Shown here piece after piece: positions 6,827 through 9,854 of a stretch of 9,854 nt of DNA. The notes under the pieces are model-generated. The model was not told the origin of the DNA, searched no databases, and was given only the letters and a program-made list of their open reading frames with translations. The stretch's first letter is position 1; every line of letters begins with the position of its first letter. The position numbers and the translations under genes are program-made. The stretch spans positions 1 through 9,854 of the forward strand of contig JBELIG010000115.1 of assembly GCA_042091035.1 (NCBI GenBank), read 5' to 3'. Origin of the DNA: AM-2324 sp042091035. GTDB lineage: Bacteria; Bacteroidota; Bacteroidia; Chitinophagales; Saprospiraceae.

Positions 6827-7968
6827 AATAGACGGTCTAGTGCTTTTTGTAATAAAGGAATTGGCGTGCATAAAGAAAACCTTATATAGCCTTCTCCTCC
6901 TGTTCCAAATACAGATCCGGGTGTAATAAATAGCTTATGTTTAGATAGGATTTTATCTGAAAAATCGATAGCATTTTCGTCTACGGGGATTCTTGCCCAA
7001 AGGAACATGCCTGACTTTTCTCTTTTAAAAGTACAATCAAGTTTTTCTGCTATCTCACAAAGAATTTTATGTCGATCGGAATACTCTTGATTCAATGAAT
7101 CAATCCAAGTTTGTTTAGTTTGAAGCGCTTTGATTGCTCCTTTTTGGATTCCCAAGAACATACCAGAATCCATATTGCTTTTTACTCGTAATATATTGCT
7201 AATATGATTCGCATGACCAAGCACCATGCCAACTCTCCAGCCAGACATATTAAATGATTTACTCAAGGAATTCAGTTCAAGACAATGATTCATTGCACCG
7301 GGTAGACTAAGTAAACTCAAAGGTGTCTCATTTAAGATAAGACTATAAGGATTATCATTAACCAGCATAATAGAATGCTTTTTGGTAAATGCAATAAGTT
7401 TTTCGAAGATACTCCTGTTGGCAACTGCACCTGTCGGCATATTAGGATAATTAATCCACATGATTTTAACTTGGTTCAAGTCAAGTTTTTCTAATGCTTC
7501 AATATCTGGCAACCAGTTGTTTTCAGCTTTTAAATCATAGCTTATAGTTTCTGCCTGTAGCAACTTTGTAACAGAGGAATATGTAGGATAGCCAGGATTT
7601 GGAATCAAAACTTTGTCTCCTGGATTTAAGTAAGTCATAGAGATATGCATAATTCCTTCTTTACTGCCCATAAGGGGTAGTATGTCGGAGCTTGGATCAA
7701 GGCTTACTTTAAATTGGTTTTTGTAAAAATCTGCTATCGCTGACCTAAGTGCAGGAATTCCTTTGTAGGATTGGTAGCGATGACCTTTTAGATCGCTACT
7801 GCACAGATGTAGCGCTTCTACTGCCTCTGGGGGAGGTGGTAGATCCGGACTGCCTATTCCAAGGTTTAATATTTCTTGTCCCTGCTCAATGAGCAGTTGT
7901 ACTTCCCGTAGTTTTTTTGAGAAGTAATACTCCTGAACATTGTCTAATCGTTTTGCAAGTTTAATCAT
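6823..7968 (-). CDS. Fold-type I PLP aminotransferase, probably for aromatic amino acids
   Basis: The 381-residue class I/II aminotransferase shows NLGIGSPDLPPP (35-46) near the N-terminus, HRYQSYKG (63-70), NYPNMPTG with N176, VNDNPYS with D205 and Y208, SLSKSFNMSGWR with Schiff-base K237 and R245, and YIRFSLCTP with R363, which normally binds the substrate carboxylate. The family includes aspartate, LL-diaminopimelate and aromatic aminotransferases, and sequence alone does not settle the substrate. The position between pheA and tyrA makes transamination of phenylpyruvate and 4-hydroxyphenylpyruvate (or of prephenate) the likely role. It overlaps pheA by 4 nt (ATGA, 7965-7968) and tyrA by 4 nt (6823-6826), which suggests translational coupling. 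Confidence 0.9.
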   Translation of the reverse strand: MIKLAKRLDNVQEYYFSKKLREVQLLIEQGQEILNLGIGSPDLPPPPEAVEALHLCSSDLKGHRYQSYKGIPALRSAIADFYKNQFKVSLDPSSDILPLMGSKEGIMHISMTYLNPGDKVLIPNPGYPTYSSVTKLLQAETISYDLKAENNWLPDIEALEKLDLNQVKIMWINYPNMPTGAVANRSIFEKLIAFTKKHSIMLVNDNPYSLILNETPLSLLSLPGAMNHCLELNSLSKSFNMSGWRVGMVLGHANHISNILRVKSNMDSGMFLGIQKGAIKALQTKQTWIDSLNQEYSDRHKILCEIAEKLDCTFKREKSGMFLWARIPVDENAIDFSDKILSKHKLFITPGSVFGTGGEGYIRFSLCTPIPLLQKALDRLL

Positions 7969-8795
7969 GATTTTGCAGTTTTGTACACACCTAGAATTTT
8001 GAACGCTTCAGCCATGATCTCAATGATGGATATTGCTTTTTTGAATTCAGCATACTTTTCAAAAGTTACATCAACAAAAAAAGCGTATTTCCAGGGTTTT
8101 TCGATCTTGGGTAATGACTGGATTTTGGTTAGGTTAAGTTTACAATCGCTCATCACATTCAGAACTGTTGCAAGGCTTCCGCGCTTGTGGTCAAGTTCAA
8201 ATTTTAGTGATGCTTTATCATATTTGGTATTGCTTGGAATGTTTGTATTGTTTTTATTTAGGATAACAAATCGAGTTTGATTTTTTTCCACGGTCTGTAT
8301 ACCTTCCTGAAGTATATTCAAGTCAAATAAATCACTTGCTTGTAAAGAAGCTATAGCTGCTATTCCCATTTTATTACTTGCTGCTATTTCTTGAGCAACG
8401 GCTGCAGTGTCTTTTGCCTCCACAAGTTTAAGGCGTGGATGCTGGTCAAAGAATTTCTTGCATTGCAACAAGGCCATAGGGTGGGAGTGTACTTCCTTGA
8501 TATCTGATAAGCTTTGGCCGTTTAATGCCATTAGATTATGTTTGATGTTTAGGTAGTATTCTCCACTGATATTTAAATTGTTATGGTCGATTCTTGCGTA
8601 GTTCGGTATGATCGAACCTGCAATTGAATTTTCAATAGCCATAACTGCCTCCTCACAGTCACCAGATGTGATTGAATGAACGACTTCATCAAAACTAAGG
8701 CAGTACCTTATTTCAATGGGATCTTTGTAAAATTCTGTTCCTACTATATGGTGGAAAGACCCTTCTATACCTTGTATTGCAATTTTCTTTGTCAT
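7965..8795 (-). CDS. pheA: Prephenate dehydratase
   Basis: The enzyme converts prephenate to phenylpyruvate. The 276-residue protein is monofunctional, with no chorismate mutase domain (the mutase is on the DAHP synthase). Catalytic-domain motifs are ENSIAGS (55-61), SHPMALLQC (104-112), EAKDTAAVA (126-134) and NQTRF (172-176) with the key Thr174-Arg175-Phe176. A C-terminal ACT domain (about 185-270) would bind Phe, but the usual GALA and ESRP motifs read GSLA (206-209) and QSLP (226-229), so feedback may differ from the E. coli enzyme. It is the first structural gene of the operon. Its start codon lies 5 nt after the T-tract of an attenuator terminator, and a Phe/Tyr-rich leader peptide lies further upstream. 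There is no Shine-Dalgarno sequence in front of the ATG. Confidence 0.95.
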   Translation of the reverse strand: MTKKIAIQGIEGSFHHIVGTEFYKDPIEIRYCLSFDEVVHSITSGDCEEAVMAIENSIAGSIIPNYARIDHNNLNISGEYYLNIKHNLMALNGQSLSDIKEVHSHPMALLQCKKFFDQHPRLKLVEAKDTAAVAQEIAASNKMGIAAIASLQASDLFDLNILQEGIQTVEKNQTRFVILNKNNTNIPSNTKYDKASLKFELDHKRGSLATVLNVMSDCKLNLTKIQSLPKIEKPWKYAFFVDVTFEKYAEFKKAISIIEIMAEAFKILGVYKTAKS

Positions 8796-8800
8796 AGGCC

Positions 8801-8830
8801 AAAAAAAAAGCCCGATATATAAATACCGAG
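8801..8830 (-). terminator. Attenuator terminator ahead of pheA
   Basis: On the minus strand CTCGGTAT (8830-8823) pairs with ATATCGGG (8818-8811) around TTAT, with two G-T wobbles, and is followed by C and nine Ts (8809-8801). The hairpin is not very GC-rich, but the T-tract is uninterrupted. It lies within the operon's leader rather than after a gene, and its 5' arm is also the 3' arm of a competing hairpin. Confidence 0.8.
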
Positions 8831-8878
8831 ACTTTAATGTTATTATTATTTATGTTATCACATATATCAAGTCTCAGT
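8825..8878 (-). promoter_or_regulatory. Antiterminator hairpin of the pheA attenuator
   Basis: ACTGAGACTT (minus 8878-8869) can pair over 10 bp with AAGTCTCGGT (8834-8825), with one T-G wobble. The second arm includes CTCGGT, the 5' side of the terminator, so the two hairpins exclude each other. The first arm covers the last codons of the leader peptide, up to the first base of its TGA. A ribosome that reaches the stop would block the antiterminator; one stalled at the earlier aromatic codons would leave it free to form. Confidence 0.75.
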
Positions 8879-8932
8879 TTCTTTAGGATAAAAGAAATAA
8901 AAGAAAAAATAATATGTGCAGAAATTTTTCAT
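8867..8932 (-). CDS. Phe/Tyr-rich leader peptide controlling the aromatic operon
   Basis: The short ORF encodes 21 residues: Met-Lys-Asn, then FCTYYFFFYFFY (residues 4-15), then PKETET and TGA. Six Phe and four Tyr in twelve residues far exceed chance, even in AT-rich DNA. The ORF lies 71 nt upstream of pheA on the same strand, and its 3' end is part of the antiterminator stem. The known parallel is E. coli pheL, where ribosome stalling at Phe codons under Phe-tRNA shortage lets transcription proceed. Here shortage of either charged Phe- or Tyr-tRNA could relieve termination. The peptide itself is probably not functional. No Shine-Dalgarno is visible, as is usual in this phylum. It is missed by gene callers because of its length. 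Confidence 0.85.
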   Translation of the reverse strand: MKNFCTYYFFFYFFYPKETET

Positions 8933-8948
8933 ACTTTATTGTTGATAT

Positions 8949-8979
8949 CAATATATTAATAATAATTAATAAACAGAAC
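8949..8979 (-). promoter_or_regulatory. Possible promoter of the leader-pheA operon
   Basis: Minus strand TATATTG (8955-8949) is one T short of TAnnTTTG. GTTCTG (8979-8974) lies 18 nt upstream as a weak -33 candidate. A start near 8943 would put the leader ATG only about 10 nt from the RNA 5' end. This is tentative; the true promoter may lie further upstream. Confidence 0.3.
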
Positions 8980-9255
8980 TAATTTATTGGTAAATATGAT
9001 GACATAATTAAAGTATTGTTCATCAAATAGTTATCAGGTTGAGCTATTGGTACCCTTTCACTTTAGTATTTAAGGAATAATGTGCTTGAATACTACCTTG
9101 ATTATTGTCATTTACTTTAAATAGGATATTTCTAGATCCTCAAGAGTGTTTTGTTATAAATTTGGCATCTTTTATTTTATCCCATTAGTTTTTTGAGTTC
9201 TTCGGTTAATTATTCCTATTTTCTATTCAAATATTTTCTTAAATCTGCTATTAAT
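8980..9255. other. Divergent intergenic region between the aromatic operon and the lipoprotein gene
   Basis: This very AT-rich stretch, with the leader region before it, separates two divergent genes. Apart from a possible plus-strand -7 box at 9157-9164, I see no gene, RNA, long repeat or convincing hairpin in it. Confidence 0.6.
9157..9164 (+). promoter_or_regulatory. Possible -7 box of the Asp-box lipoprotein gene
   Basis: TAAATTTG matches TAnnTTTG. A start near 9171 would leave a 5' leader of about 85 nt. No clear -33 element is seen, and the motif is frequent by chance in AT-rich DNA. Confidence 0.35.
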
Positions 9256-9854
9256 ATGAATCTAAAAAAGTACTATTTACTTATCTGTGTTCTGGGACTT
9301 TTTTGTATGACCTCCTGTGATAAAAAGCCACCTGCATTTGAAGAAATGGAAGAGGGGCTTTACCCAAACGAATGGATTATGTCTCAACGTATGTATCCCC
9401 ATGCAGAGGTAGACTATAAGACTGTAAAGGAATCAAGAAAGATTGCCATGGAAGAATTCCAGGAATCTTTAAGTGCTCGTTCTGAGAATGTGGAGTGGGA
9501 ATTTGTTGGACCGAATAATGTAGGGGGGCGAATAACAGATTTGGCTATTTCTCCAGATAACGACAATCATATTTATTTCGGAACAGCTGTTGGTGGTGTT
9601 TTTAGAACAACAGATCGAGGTGAATCCTGGGAGAACATCACAGATGGATTTGATATAGAACCATCCATAGGGAATATCGCTATAGCTCCAAGTGATGCCA
9701 GTCGTATTTATCTTGGTTCTGGTGAGGCCAATGGTTCAGCAACTTCAGGAGCCTTTTTTGGTAATGGTGTTTTTCGATCAAATGATAGTGGAGATAATTG
9801 GGAATATATTGGTCTTGAAAATAGTGGCCATATTGGACGAATTGTTGTTGACCC
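9256..9854 (+). CDS. Lipoprotein with Asp-box (BNR/sortilin-like) beta-propeller repeats, 5' part
   Basis: The frame is open from ATG 9256 to the window end (199 residues), so the gene continues outside. The N-terminus has KK, a hydrophobic stretch and a lipobox ending in MTSC, making Cys21 the likely lipidated residue, followed by DKKPP. A linker (about 25-75) precedes propeller-type repeats. HIYFGTAVGGVFRTTDRGESW contains an Asp-box (T119-x-D120-x-G122-x-x-W125), and GVFRSNDSGDNWEYI contains a second (D177, G179, W182). IYLGSGEANGS and GHIGRIVVDP resemble the large Bacteroidota proteins annotated as VPS10/sortilin-like or WD40/YVTN/BNR-like repeat proteins, often about 1,000 residues long. 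Such proteins are exported, and some are glycosidase-like, but no catalytic function can be claimed from this fragment. It is divergent from the pheA operon and probably unrelated to it. Confidence 0.85.
   Translation, partial: MNLKKYYLLICVLGLFCMTSCDKKPPAFEEMEEGLYPNEWIMSQRMYPHAEVDYKTVKESRKIAMEEFQESLSARSENVEWEFVGPNNVGGRITDLAISPDNDNHIYFGTAVGGVFRTTDRGESWENITDGFDIEPSIGNIAIAPSDASRIYLGSGEANGSATSGAFFGNGVFRSNDSGDNWEYIGLENSGHIGRIVVD

Noticed and set aside
7981..8280. 99-residue plus-strand ORF
   Set aside because: Antisense to the ACT domain of pheA, with no family features.
8796..8932. T-box or metabolite riboswitch as the pheA regulator
   Set aside because: I see no T-box conserved bulge or specifier architecture and no large aptamer; the translated Phe/Tyr-rich ORF plus two competing hairpins explains the region more simply.

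Overview
The window looks like the chromosome of a low-GC member of the Bacteroidota (Flavobacteriia, Cytophagia or Saprospiria type). Four things suggest this: a TonB-dependent receptor with an N-terminal carboxypeptidase-regulatory-like domain and an EVVVTA segment, -7 boxes of the form TAnnTTTG ahead of several genes, no clear Shine-Dalgarno sequences, and a DAHP synthase fused to a C-terminal chorismate mutase. I found no mobile element, CRISPR array or prophage.

Layout: (1) 2-622, the 3' end of a probably envelope-associated protein of unknown function, cut by the window edge. (2) 702-775, tRNA-His(GTG) with its own promoter and a strong terminator hairpin that works in both directions. 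(3) 815-2596, minus strand, a DUF2779-type protein that appears to join a Cas4/RecB-like PD-(D/E)XK nuclease carrying a four-cysteine (Fe-S type) pattern to a DEDDy 3'-5' exonuclease-like domain. (4) 2597-2825, a divergent promoter region in which the same 16-bp element lies in the 5' leader of both flanking genes. (5) 2826-4838, a TonB-dependent outer-membrane receptor interrupted by a 100-N assembly gap. (6) 4893-8795, minus strand, a four-gene aromatic amino-acid operon transcribed pheA > aminotransferase > tyrA > DAHP synthase-chorismate mutase, with 1-4 nt overlaps at every junction. (7) 8796-9255, the upstream region of that operon and of a divergent lipoprotein gene. (8) 9256 to the window end, a lipoprotein with Asp-box (BNR/sortilin-like) propeller repeats, cut by the window edge.

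The most notable find is an unannotated transcription attenuator ahead of pheA. A 21-codon leader peptide at 8932-8867 (minus) has Phe or Tyr at 10 of residues 4-15. Its last codons lie inside the 5' arm of a 10-bp antiterminator. The 3' arm of that antiterminator overlaps the 5' side of a terminator hairpin followed by nine Ts, which ends 5 nt before the pheA start codon. This is the architecture of E. coli pheL. The difference is that Phe and Tyr codons are mixed, matching an operon that makes both amino acids and also encodes the first committed step (DAHP synthase) and the branch-point step (chorismate mutase). The operon would turn chorismate into prephenate, then phenylpyruvate (PheA) or 4-hydroxyphenylpyruvate (TyrA), with the aminotransferase giving Phe and Tyr.
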